Assembly (NCBI GenBank): GCA_031288985.1
Contig: JAITQH010000081.1
Coordinates: forward strand, 1-17,455
DNA: 17,455 nucleotides
Source of the DNA: Candidatus Methanoplasma sp.
GTDB lineage: Archaea > Thermoplasmatota > Thermoplasmata > Methanomassiliicoccales > Methanomethylophilaceae
Reading direction: 5' to 3'
Within the stretch, counting starts at the first letter, position 1. The number at the start of each line of letters is the position of its first letter. Below the pieces are notes generated by a model that had not been told where the DNA came from, made no database searches, and saw only the letters and a list, made by a program, of their open reading frames with translations. Positions 1 to 6,085 of this stretch are shown here, piece after piece. The position numbers and the translations under genes were made by a program.

Positions 1-1
1 A

Positions 2-337
2 TTCAATCCCGTATCGTTCATCGGCGGTGCGGCCGCAAAGTCGGACGGTGAAGATGCGCAATGGGTTCGCAGAAACATCCCCGGACTGAAAGAATACGAG
101 ACCGGCAGACCCGGATCGTCGGATCTGATCGGAAGATGCGGAAGCGCCGACATAGCGATCGGCTTCACTGCGGGAATGTACACGGGCGCCCCATCCGTGA
201 TAGATCTTGCAGCCGACGAGGGCCTGTTTGGATATTATGGGGTCAGAAGATTGATGGAGATGTTGGAACAGAGCGCGGCACATCCCGAGGACATCGACTC
301 GATGGCAGAAAAAGGGGGGCTCAAGATTCGATGGTGA
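2..337 (+). CDS. Nitrogenase component 1-like protein, C-terminal part (5' truncated by window edge)
   Basis: This is the last 111 codons of a protein that begins before the window. Reading from base 2 gives an open frame ending in TGA, with segments such as GFTAGMYTGAPSVIDLAADE followed by a helix-like tail (VRRLMEMLEQSA). Its place immediately before, and overlapping, an obvious nitrogenase component 1-like gene suggests it is the partner subunit of a NifD/NifK-type or NifE/NifN-type pair. The stop overlaps the next start in the string ATGGTGA, so the two are almost certainly translationally coupled. The N-terminal cluster-binding cysteines would lie outside the window, so the subfamily (CfbD-like, nitrogenase-like of unknown role, or other) cannot be decided. 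The plus-strand frame from base 61 that overlaps it is the unused upstream extension of the next gene. Confidence 0.72.
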   Translation, partial: FNPVSFIGGAAAKSDGEDAQWVRRNIPGLKEYETGRPGSSDLIGRCGSADIAIGFTAGMYTGAPSVIDLAADEGLFGYYGVRRLMEMLEQSAAHPEDIDSMAEKGGLKIRW

Positions 338-1455
338 GAATGTTCTTCACGCTGCCCCCTGCGGCCACCGACTTCTCGGGCGCCGTCTCCCTGGTGGCAA
401 GCCTCGGAGGGGCTGCGGTAATACACGGGCCCGGAGGATGCATAGGGAACTTTATCGGTTACGACGATCCGGGATGGTACAGATTGCCGAAAGAGGTCTT
501 CACCACCCTCCTGAACGAGAAGGAAGCTATAATGGGAGACACCGACGGAACGGTGGAGAAGATCGCAGGCATGTGTGCGCTGAGGCGCCCGAGGTTCGTT
601 GCGATTCTCGGAACACCCATTCCGGATCTGATCGGATGCGACTTGGATGCAATGGCAAGAGAGGTTGAATGCAGATCCGGCATCAGCTGCATAGGCATAA
701 GCACGAACGGATACGGAAACTATCAGGATGGGATGTGGGATGCGTTCGGCAAGATCCTTTCGTCCATCCCTCCCGATGCGCGAGACATGGTCGAAGGCAA
801 CGTCAACGTGTTGGGATACAGCGCGATGGACTTCTGCGATATGAGAGACGGGGATGCCATCCGAACAATGATCGACGAATGCGGGAAGACAATACAATAC
901 TTCCAAACCGCAGACGGCCTGGATCGGTTCAGACGCGTTCGGTCGGCGGAGAGGAATATCGTCGTTTCATACTCCGGACTCAGGGCCGCAGAGGCGTTGG
1001 AGAGAAGATACGGCACGCCGTACAGCGTAATTGTCCCGGCGGGAATATCGGGGAAAGAAAGACTCGCCTCGGCGTTGGAAGGAAGAAGCCGTCCCAGGGT
1101 TGAAGGAGAGGATGTCCTGGTCATAGGAGATCAGGTGATATCGGACTCGGTATGCAGGATGCTGTGGGACGAGTTCGGCCTCCGCGGAAAGGTCGCGACG
1201 ATGTTGAATCTCGATGCGGAGATATCCGCCGCAGGAGACGTAAAGCTGAACGACGAAAGGGATGCGGAAAGGCTTTTCGCCGAGACGAAAGCATCAGTGA
1301 TCATAGGCGACCCTCTGTTCCGATCGTTCTCAGGAGACGCGCAGTTCATACCTCTTCCTCATCCCGGAACCAGCGGAAGACTGAGCTGGAACTCTTACGT
1401 CAGGATATGCGGAGAAGAGCTGTCCGAACTTGTGGCGGAATCTCTGAGAAAGTGA
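331..1455 (+). CDS. Nitrogenase component 1-like protein (oxidoreductase, NifD/K/E/N superfamily)
   Basis: The 374-residue product resembles the nitrogenase component 1 family, whose members pair as subunits and carry metal clusters for difficult reductions. Near the N-terminus is HGPGGC with Cys37, which matches the GPxGC cluster-ligand motif. Cys82 follows, then a segment TPIPDLIGCDLDAM that aligns by eye with the CPIGLIGDDI motif of NifD, but with Thr95 where the ligand cysteine should be; Cys103 lies a few residues later. The C-terminal part has two Rossmann-like strands (EDVLVIGDQVISD, ASVIIGDPLF). I start at ATG 331, which overlaps the upstream stop; the frame stays open back to base 61, but that stretch is the wrong frame of the preceding gene. 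At 374 residues it is short for NifD/K and closer to nitrogenase-like proteins such as CfbD. Substrate unknown; true N2 fixation is unlikely on this evidence. Confidence 0.82.
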   Translation: MVRMFFTLPPAATDFSGAVSLVASLGGAAVIHGPGGCIGNFIGYDDPGWYRLPKEVFTTLLNEKEAIMGDTDGTVEKIAGMCALRRPRFVAILGTPIPDLIGCDLDAMAREVECRSGISCIGISTNGYGNYQDGMWDAFGKILSSIPPDARDMVEGNVNVLGYSAMDFCDMRDGDAIRTMIDECGKTIQYFQTADGLDRFRRVRSAERNIVVSYSGLRAAEALERRYGTPYSVIVPAGISGKERLASALEGRSRPRVEGEDVLVIGDQVISDSVCRMLWDEFGLRGKVATMLNLDAEISAAGDVKLNDERDAERLFAETKASVIIGDPLFRSFSGDAQFIPLPHPGTSGRLSWNSYVRICGEELSELVAESLRK

Positions 1456-1476
1456 ACGGTCGAACCGGACTTTGAC

Positions 1477-1500
1477 GACGGTATTCCGTCAGAGTTTTTA
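1477..1500 (+). terminator. Hairpin plus T-run after the nitrogenase-like pair
   Basis: GACGG, four-base loop TATT, CCGTC form a short perfect stem that starts 21 bases after the stop codon and is followed within a few bases by TTTTT. This fits transcription termination by an oligo-T tract, with or without help from the stem. Confidence 0.45.
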
Positions 1501-1602
1501 TGCATAGCTGCGGCTTTGCAACGCGATTCTGCGCCCGACGGCTTCCATCACGACTTCTCTGCTTGTGGGATTCATGCGCCCGAAGCCTGATGGTTTCACA
1601 GC

Positions 1603-1671
1603 AAAACTTATGTTAATCTATCAGTAAAATCTATGTTAATCTATCAGCAAAACTTATGTTAATCTATCAGC
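1603..1671 (+). repeat. Three tandem 23-bp direct repeats upstream of the AAA_14 ATPase gene
   Basis: Three adjoining 23-base units (1603-1625, 1626-1648, 1649-1671) share the invariant core TATGTTAATCTATCAG. Units 1 and 3 differ only in the last base; unit 2 differs from them at two bases just before the core. The third unit runs directly into the TATA-like element at 1672-1679. There are no spacers, so this is not a CRISPR array. The arrangement suggests an operator array or a repeat carried along with the gene. The rest of the 245-base gap from 1456 to 1700 holds the terminator at 1477 and nothing else I recognise. Confidence 0.85.
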
Positions 1672-1679
1672 AATAAATA
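1672..1679 (+). promoter_or_regulatory. TATA box of the AAA_14/DUF4143 gene
   Basis: AATAAATA is centred about 25 bases before ATG 1701, which predicts transcription starting at or next to the start codon (leaderless). It touches the end of the third 23-bp repeat, so a protein bound to the repeats would compete with TBP/TFB. Confidence 0.55.
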
Positions 1680-1700
1680 CAGTCGATACCATATTCGATC

Positions 1701-2966
1701 ATGGCGAAAGAGTACATGAGGCGGGTTCTGGAGGCATATATAGAGGAATGCTTGGACTCAATAGGCGCATTGCTCATAGAAGGCGCGAAGTGGAGCGGTA
1801 AGACCAGGACGGCCAAACAGTTCGCCAAAAGCACGCTGTCAATAACCAACGACAATCAGATAAAGACGCTGACGCACTCGGTGGAGAACGGTTCATTTGG
1901 ATTTTTGGACAAAGAGCCTCCGCTGCTGATAGACGAATGGCAGGAGGTTCCGGGGATATGGGATGCCGTGAGGTTCAAGGTGGACGATCGCGGAGAGAGG
2001 GGGCAGTTCATCCTCACCGGATCGTCGGTTCCCTGCAAAGGCGCAGTGAGGCACTCGGGGGCAGGCAGGATAGCCAAGGTGACGATGAGGCCCATGAGCC
2101 TCTTCGAGTCCAAAGAATCCAACGGACAGGTATCGCTCAGGAGACTCTTCGAGGAGGAGCCGAACGCAGACGGTTCTTCCGATCTCACGTTGGAGGAGAT
2201 ATCTCAGGCGCTCGCCCGCGGAGGATGGCCGGAGAGCATCGGCGATCGGAAGGAAGGGTTCGCGCGGGCGGCGTCCAACTATCTGAAGGCGATCATAGAT
2301 TCCGATGTTTCAAATGTTGACGGCGTTCGGAGAGACGCCGCGACCGTCAGACGCATCGTGGGATCCGTTGCGCGGAACATATCCACATTCGCAAGCTAGG
2401 AGACAGTAAGAAAAGGAGCGGCCGGCGCCGACGGGACGCTGTCGATGACAACGCTCAGAGAATATCTCACTGCAATGCAGCGGATCTTCCTGATAGAGAA
2501 TCTGCCCGCATGGAATCCGCACATCCGTTCCCGCGCCCGGCTGATCAAGGCCCCGAAATGGCACTTTGCCGACCCATCCATAGCGATGGCGGCCCTAAAG
2601 GCATCCTCCGACGCTCTCCTAACGGATTTCAACGCCTTGGGGCTTCTTTTTGAGTCGCTGTGCGTCAGGGACATCCGTGTGTACTCTCAGCCCCTGGAAG
2701 GCGCTGTGAGCTACTTCCGCGACAGCAACGGGAACGAGGTGGACATGATCGTGGAACTCCCGGGCGGAAAGTGGGGGGCCATCGAGGTCAAGTTGGGGAT
2801 CGACAATCTTGACGAAGGGGCGAAGAACCTGTTGAAGCTCAGGGACAACATCGATGCGGAGTACATGAAGAGGCCGTCGTTCCTCATGATACTCACTGCG
2901 GGGCGGCTTGCGTACAAAAGACCCGACGGGGTGCTTGTGGTGCCCATCGGGTGCCTCAGGGACTGA
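1701..2966 (+). CDS. AAA_14/DUF4143 family ATP-binding protein with an in-frame TAG at codon 233
   Basis: A single frame runs from ATG 1701 to TGA 2966 (421 residues if the TAG at 2397-2399 is read). That length is normal for the COG1373-type ATPases with an N-terminal AAA_14 domain and a C-terminal DUF4143 nuclease-like domain. Residues about 24-40 hold the P-loop (EGAKWSGKT), LLIDEWQEVP is the Walker B segment, and FILTGSS is the sensor-like strand. After the TAG the frame continues with the family's REYLTAMQRIFLIENLPAW and IRSRARLIKAPKWHFADPS segments, then VSYFRDSNGNEVDMIVEL and WGAIEVKLG, which look like the PD-(D/E)XK-like core. No frameshift is needed. Either UAG is decoded (pyrrolysine or suppression) or this is a fresh nonsense mutation. 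Without read-through the product is a 232-residue ATPase lacking DUF4143; an internal ATG at 2445 could start a separate 173-residue C-terminal piece. Cellular role of the family is not settled. Confidence 0.78.
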
Positions 2967-3010
2967 GGCCGCCGACGCACCCTCCGAATGTGGATCGATA
3001 ATGGGAGGTG

Positions 3011-3122
3011 TGGTCCCCACCCCCTGATTTGAACAGGGGACCTGCTGATTTCAGCGGCTGTATCGGATCTCTCCGAGAACACTCTACAGTCAGCCGCTCT
3101 AGCCAGTCTGAGCTAGGTGGGG
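3011..3122 (-). tRNA. tRNA-Tyr(GTA) with a 34-nt intron and encoded CCA
   Basis: On the minus strand the acceptor CCCCACC (3122-3116) pairs with GGTGGGG, followed by discriminator A and encoded CCA ending at 3011. The D arm is GCTC/GAGC, the anticodon stem GCTGA/TCAGC, the loop CTGTAG-A with anticodon GTA at 3087-3085, and the T arm CCCTG-TTCAAAT-CAGGG. A 34-base intron (3050-3083) lies after position 37, the standard archaeal site cut by the splicing endonuclease. Without the intron the molecule is 78 bases including CCA. Confidence 0.95.
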
Positions 3123-3144
3123 TACAACATGATTAAAGATACTC

Positions 3145-3152
3145 TATTTAAA
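3145..3152 (-). promoter_or_regulatory. TATA box of tRNA-Tyr
   Basis: TTTAAATA on the minus strand is centred about 26 bases before the tRNA 5' end, the normal archaeal promoter distance. Confidence 0.6.
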
Positions 3153-3185
3153 CCTAATGCCACGGCGCCATGACATAGCCAGAGG

Positions 3186-3929
3186 TCATCTGATGTAGTT
3201 CAGGTCTTCCGCGGGCGGAGAGTCTTCGAACTCTTTGACCTTCGCGGTCAGGGCGTCGATGTGCTCCGACATCTCCTGCAGATTCGTGAGATCCACATCT
3301 GCGCCGAACCTCTTCATGAGGACGCGGACGACGGCCATGGCGCTTTTGTGATCCAAAAAATACCCCGAGGTCTCCCCCATGAGGCATATGGAAGGTATGC
3401 CGTACATCTTCCCCAGCCCCAACAGGACCCCGCTCGCTCCGACGATGCCCGCCTGAGGTTCGCCGGGGGAGAACTCCACTCCGATCTTGGAGAATTGCGA
3501 TTTGAATTTCTTGTCCGACACCGCGCCGAGGACGCGGGGGTCGTCCGTCATCATGCCGGTGCCGTAGCCGCCCAGCGTTATGATCTCCGACACGTCATAA
3601 TCCATTATTATGTCCATGATCTCCGTACACAGCCGGAACTGCCCTTCAGAAGTGGATCCCTGGCACTCTCCGCGCAGGAAGATCACGTCCCTTCCGTTCG
3701 CGTTCGCATGCCAAAGCTCGTTCGAGGCCATGCTGACGACGCAGTCCGCGTCCGGAAGGACCTGTGCAGGGAAGTGTTCCGAAAGGATGACAGCGAACCT
3801 CTTCGCATTCAGCGCCTCGGCGAAGAAATCGCCCGCAAGCTTCCCCACGTTGCCTATGCCCGGAAGACACTCGATGAACGCGGGAGAGGTCAGCTTCGGC
3901 TTTTTGTCATACGCCACTATGCTTGCCAT
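3186..3929 (-). CDS. PAC2 family protein (proteasome assembly chaperone-like)
   Basis: The 247-residue protein is a PAC2-domain member. The N-terminal part has SPAFIECLPGIGNVGKLAGD, the middle MDYDVSEIITLGGYGTGM, and the C-terminal half GASGVLLGLGKMYGIPSICLMGETSGYFLDHKSAMAV split by short loops, all typical of archaeal proteins of this family. In eukaryotes PAC2 helps assemble the 20S proteasome; in archaea the role is inferred. It is the last gene of the eL44-eS27-eIF2alpha-Nop10 operon. ATG 3929 overlaps the end of nop10 by 23 bases and is preceded by purine-rich GAGGAG and GGGGAG sequence. No later methionine would keep the conserved N-terminus. Confidence 0.88.
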   Translation of the reverse strand: MASIVAYDKKPKLTSPAFIECLPGIGNVGKLAGDFFAEALNAKRFAVILSEHFPAQVLPDADCVVSMASNELWHANANGRDVIFLRGECQGSTSEGQFRLCTEIMDIIMDYDVSEIITLGGYGTGMMTDDPRVLGAVSDKKFKSQFSKIGVEFSPGEPQAGIVGASGVLLGLGKMYGIPSICLMGETSGYFLDHKSAMAVVRVLMKRFGADVDLTNLQEMSEHIDALTAKVKEFEDSPPAEDLNYIR

Positions 3930-4092
3930 TCTCCCCGTACTCCTCTATTATGGATATTCTGCGGTACGCACCGTATCTGTCCTGCGGCGAGTACTTGGGA
4001 GGAAGCGGGCGAAAGGCGCCGGAGGAGCATTTCGGACAGACATCGGAAAGGGTGTACCTTCCGCAATCCCCGCACTTCATTATGTGAACCAT
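3907..4092 (-). CDS. nop10: H/ACA ribonucleoprotein protein Nop10
   Basis: A 61-residue protein with an N-terminal zinc ribbon, MKCGDCGRYTLSDVCPKCSS, followed by PPKYSPQDRYGAYRR, the signature of archaeal Nop10. Nop10 binds Cbf5 and the guide RNA in the H/ACA complex that makes pseudouridine in rRNA. Four cysteines suggest that zinc is bound. The start is uncertain: ATG 4092 lies one base after the eIF2alpha stop, but the conserved family N-terminus begins at the second methionine (ATG 4080), which would give 57 residues. The gene sits in its usual archaeal place between eIF2alpha and PAC2. Confidence 0.92.
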   Translation of the reverse strand: MVHIMKCGDCGRYTLSDVCPKCSSGAFRPLPPKYSPQDRYGAYRRISIIEEYGENGKHSGV

Positions 4093-4093
4093 G

Positions 4094-4876
4094 TCACTTG
4101 CTCTCGCGCTTCAGAGAAGCGACCCCGCCTGCCGCAACGAGCGCTTCGATGGCCGCGGAGGCAATGTCTTTCATGATCTCCTCCGCCTCCTTGTACTCGC
4201 TCGCCTTCACCAAAACACGGTATTTGGGCGACCCGACGCAGGTGATCTCGGCATCCGATTCCCCTGCCGCCTCTATTCCGGCCAACAGGGCCTTCTTGAT
4301 GCGTTCTATGCCGTCCGGGGCGTAGGAGTTCATCTCCAAAATGCCGTCTATCTGCACGAAAGGAGGCGTGACGTTCTCCGCCGCAACCTCGATGAATGTC
4401 TTGATCCAGTCCCCTTTGAATTCGGAAGTGAAGTCTTCGGGATCCGCGACCACGGACTCGAACGCCCCGTAGAGCGTTTCGTACTCTTCCAGCAGATTGT
4501 CTCCGAACATGTCGTAGGCCGCGTCGAGATCGATCCCCATCCTCTCGGCGACGATCTCCATCAGCTTCTCGGCCTTCTTTTCGTTCTTCCACTGCTGGAT
4601 CTTCTCTCTCTTCTGGTGTTCGTTGACGGACTTGAGGGAAAGGTCGATGTGCCCTTTCGACGCGTCGACCCCCAAGACCTTGCAGACTATCTTCTGCCCT
4701 TCTCTTATGAAATCCCTGATGTACTTTACCCAGCCAGTGGCCACATCCCTGACGTGAACGAACCCTTCCTTGTCGCCGTACTCGTCAAGGGTGACGAAAG
4801 CCCCGAAGTTCTTGACGTTCGTGACGGTGCATACAACGAGTTCGCCGTACTCGGGGAAGCCTTTGGCCCTCGACAT
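4094..4876 (-). CDS. eif2a: Translation initiation factor aIF2 subunit alpha
   Basis: The 260-residue protein starts MSRAKGFPEYGELVVCTV and has an S1 RNA-binding domain at about residues 8-85 (NVKNFGAFVTLDEYGDKEGF, VRDVATGWVKYIRDFIREGQ, DASKGHIDLSLKSVNE). A helical middle and a C-terminal alpha/beta domain (KYRVLVKASEYKEAEEIMKD) follow, as expected for aIF2alpha. It is one of three subunits of the factor that brings initiator Met-tRNA to the small ribosomal subunit. I chose ATG 4876 because it overlaps the eS27 stop as TGATG and follows GAGGT; the frame stays open for 28 codons upstream, but those residues are arginine-rich shadow of eS27. Length is normal for the family. Confidence 0.96.
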   Translation of the reverse strand: MSRAKGFPEYGELVVCTVTNVKNFGAFVTLDEYGDKEGFVHVRDVATGWVKYIRDFIREGQKIVCKVLGVDASKGHIDLSLKSVNEHQKREKIQQWKNEKKAEKLMEIVAERMGIDLDAAYDMFGDNLLEEYETLYGAFESVVADPEDFTSEFKGDWIKTFIEVAAENVTPPFVQIDGILEMNSYAPDGIERIKKALLAGIEAAGESDAEITCVGSPKYRVLVKASEYKEAEEIMKDIASAAIEALVAAGGVASLKRESK

Positions 4877-5043
4877 CAGCCGACTACCTCTAGGACTTCG
4901 CCCCTGATCTCGCCGACGCCGCCTTTGGGCGTGATGAGCTTGGAGCCGCAGACGTTGCATGCGACGTTCGTCGCCGCTTTTCTGAACACGATCTGTTCAT
5001 TGCCGCAGTCCGGGCATTTGACCTTTATAAAATCATTGACCAT
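4876..5043 (-). CDS. rps27e: Small ribosomal subunit protein eS27
   Basis: A 55-residue zinc-ribbon ribosomal protein: DFIKVKCPDCGNEQIVFRKA, then NVACNVCGSKLITPKGG, with the CxxC...CxxC zinc ligands of eS27. The start at ATG 5043 is set by the good Shine-Dalgarno sequence GGAGTGA, which overlaps the stop of eL44, at five bases' spacing. The frame is open for 25 more codons upstream, but those overlap eL44 and are not conserved-looking. Its stop shares one base with the eIF2alpha start. Confidence 0.96.
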   Translation of the reverse strand: MVNDFIKVKCPDCGNEQIVFRKAATNVACNVCGSKLITPKGGVGEIRGEVLEVVG

Positions 5044-5048
5044 CTGAA

Positions 5049-5327
5049 TCACTCCGTGAGTTCGAACTTTTTCGCCCTTATGCATGTGGTGAGGTGCGCT
5101 TTCTTGCAGGTCTCGCATCTGTATCTGATGTTGACCCTCTTGGTGGGCTTTTCTCTCCCCTCGGGCTTAGGCCTGGGGAAACCCCCGTAGCCTGCGGTCA
5201 CTCTTCTGAATCTCCTCTGACCCCATTTAAGCTCGCTGGCTTTCTTCTTTTTTACCCTCTCGACATCGTGAGGAGTGTGGGCACCGCAGAAGGGGCAGTA
5301 GGTTTTAATGGTTCTGGGCATTTTCAT
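5049..5327 (-). CDS. rpl44e: Large ribosomal subunit protein eL44 (L44e/L42)
   Basis: A 92-residue basic protein beginning MKMPRTIKTYCPFCGAHTPH, with a second zinc pair at CETCKKAHLTTC and the family's KWGQRRFRRVTAGYGGFP and PKPEGREKPTKR segments. It binds 23S rRNA near the E site of the large subunit. It is the first gene of the operon. ATG 5327 is preceded by GGTGA at about seven bases. The CPFC and CETC pairs give a complete zinc site. Confidence 0.97.
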   Translation of the reverse strand: MKMPRTIKTYCPFCGAHTPHDVERVKKKKASELKWGQRRFRRVTAGYGGFPRPKPEGREKPTKRVNIRYRCETCKKAHLTTCIRAKKFELTE

Positions 5328-5369
5328 AGTCTGTCACCTGAAGTGAATCGAAACGTGCTAATATCGAGG

Positions 5370-5379
5370 ATATATTAAA
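5370..5379 (-). promoter_or_regulatory. TATA box of the eL44-eS27-eIF2alpha-Nop10-PAC2 operon
   Basis: TTTAATATAT on the minus strand predicts a start near 5348, leaving a leader of about 20 bases that contains the Shine-Dalgarno GGTGA. The element lies in the 134-base divergent gap shared with the hpt gene. Confidence 0.6.
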
Positions 5380-5430
5380 CGTTAACTGAATTCGGCCTCT
5401 GAGCCGCAGTTATCGTCGCGCGGGCAACGC

Positions 5431-5439
5431 ATTTATTAC
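5431..5439 (+). promoter_or_regulatory. TATA box of hpt
   Basis: ATTTATTAC is centred about 26-27 bases before ATG 5462, so the messenger is predicted to be leaderless or nearly so. Confidence 0.5.
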
Positions 5440-5461
5440 AGGCGGATGCGATTGCAGGAAC

Positions 5462-6022
5462 ATGTCGGGGAGGATCGAAGCGAGCATACCGCAGTGCCCT
5501 GTGGCTGACAAGAACGGCTATCCGTACATCATACACCCGCTCACCGACGGCATACCTGAGGTCGAACCGGAGATGCTGGAGGAGGCGGCGGAATGGATGG
5601 CGGAAGTGTTCCCCGCCGATGCGGACGCGATCCTTGTGCCGGAGGCCATGGGGATCCCGCTGGCGGCCGCTCTGTCGCTGAAGGTCGGGGTTCCGTACTC
5701 CGTGATCCGCAAGAGGAGCTACGGTCTTCCGGGAGAGGTGCACGTGCGCTCCAAGACGGGCTACTCATCGTCCGATCTCTACATCAACGGCATCCGAAAA
5801 GGATGCAAAGCCGTGCTGGTGGACGATATTCTGAGCACCGGAGGCACATTGGAGGCCCTGGCGCCTGCGATCCGCGCGGCGGGGGCGGAGATATCCGCGG
5901 TCCTGACGGTCTTCGACAAAGGCTCCGCGAAGGATCGGTTGGAGCGGGATCTCGGCCTGACGATACGGCGCATGTTCGTTCTGAGCGTCGAGAACGGCCG
6001 TCCGAATGCCCGCAGAGCATGA
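5462..6022 (+). CDS. hpt: Archaeal hypoxanthine/guanine phosphoribosyltransferase
   Basis: A 186-residue type I phosphoribosyltransferase that joins hypoxanthine or guanine to PRPP to make IMP or GMP in purine salvage. The PRPP loop is AVLVDDILSTGGT at about residues 117-129, with the acidic pair DD before it. VPEAMGIPLAAALSLKVGVP, VIRKRSYGLPGE and SSSDLYINGIRKG are hallmarks of the archaeal HGPRTase branch, as is the early YIIHPLTDGIPE. Bacterial orotate enzymes share the fold but not these segments. It is transcribed away from the eL44 operon, and its TATA box fits the chosen ATG. The TctA-like gene follows after 63 bases with its own TATA-like element. Confidence 0.93.
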   Translation: MSGRIEASIPQCPVADKNGYPYIIHPLTDGIPEVEPEMLEEAAEWMAEVFPADADAILVPEAMGIPLAAALSLKVGVPYSVIRKRSYGLPGEVHVRSKTGYSSSDLYINGIRKGCKAVLVDDILSTGGTLEALAPAIRAAGAEISAVLTVFDKGSAKDRLERDLGLTIRRMFVLSVENGRPNARRA

Positions 6023-6034
6023 GTTAGCTTCGCT

Positions 6035-6043
6035 CGATATAAC
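6035..6043 (+). promoter_or_regulatory. Possible TATA box of the TctA-like gene
   Basis: CGATATAAC lies just after the hpt stop and would place the start of transcription near 6065, about 20 bases before GTG 6086. A short inverted repeat, CCGT-TTACAT-ACGG, follows within the next 30 bases. Confidence 0.4.
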
Positions 6044-6085
6044 TGTATCAAATCCGTTTACATACGGCAAAAGGGTCAAGGACCT

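Noticed and set aside
61..330. N-terminal extension of the second nitrogenase-like gene
   Set aside because: The residues are arginine-rich and unlike the family, and the same bases code in another frame for the C-terminus of the upstream subunit. ATG 331 with the ATGGTGA overlap is the better start.
1603..1671. CRISPR array
   Set aside because: The three units adjoin with no spacers, and no cas gene is near.
2445..2966. Separate 173-residue gene after the TAG
   Set aside because: It is in the same frame as the ATPase and supplies its missing DUF4143 half. A reinitiated fragment is possible, but one gene with an internal TAG explains the data better.
3261..4325. 354-codon plus-strand open frame opposite PAC2, Nop10 and eIF2alpha
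   Set aside because: Antisense shadow of three well-identified conserved genes; the composition is arginine/histidine-rich and no domain is visible.
4877..4960. 28-residue N-terminal extension of eIF2alpha
   Set aside because: It overlaps eS27 in another frame, is arginine-rich, and the homologous N-terminus begins at ATG 4876.
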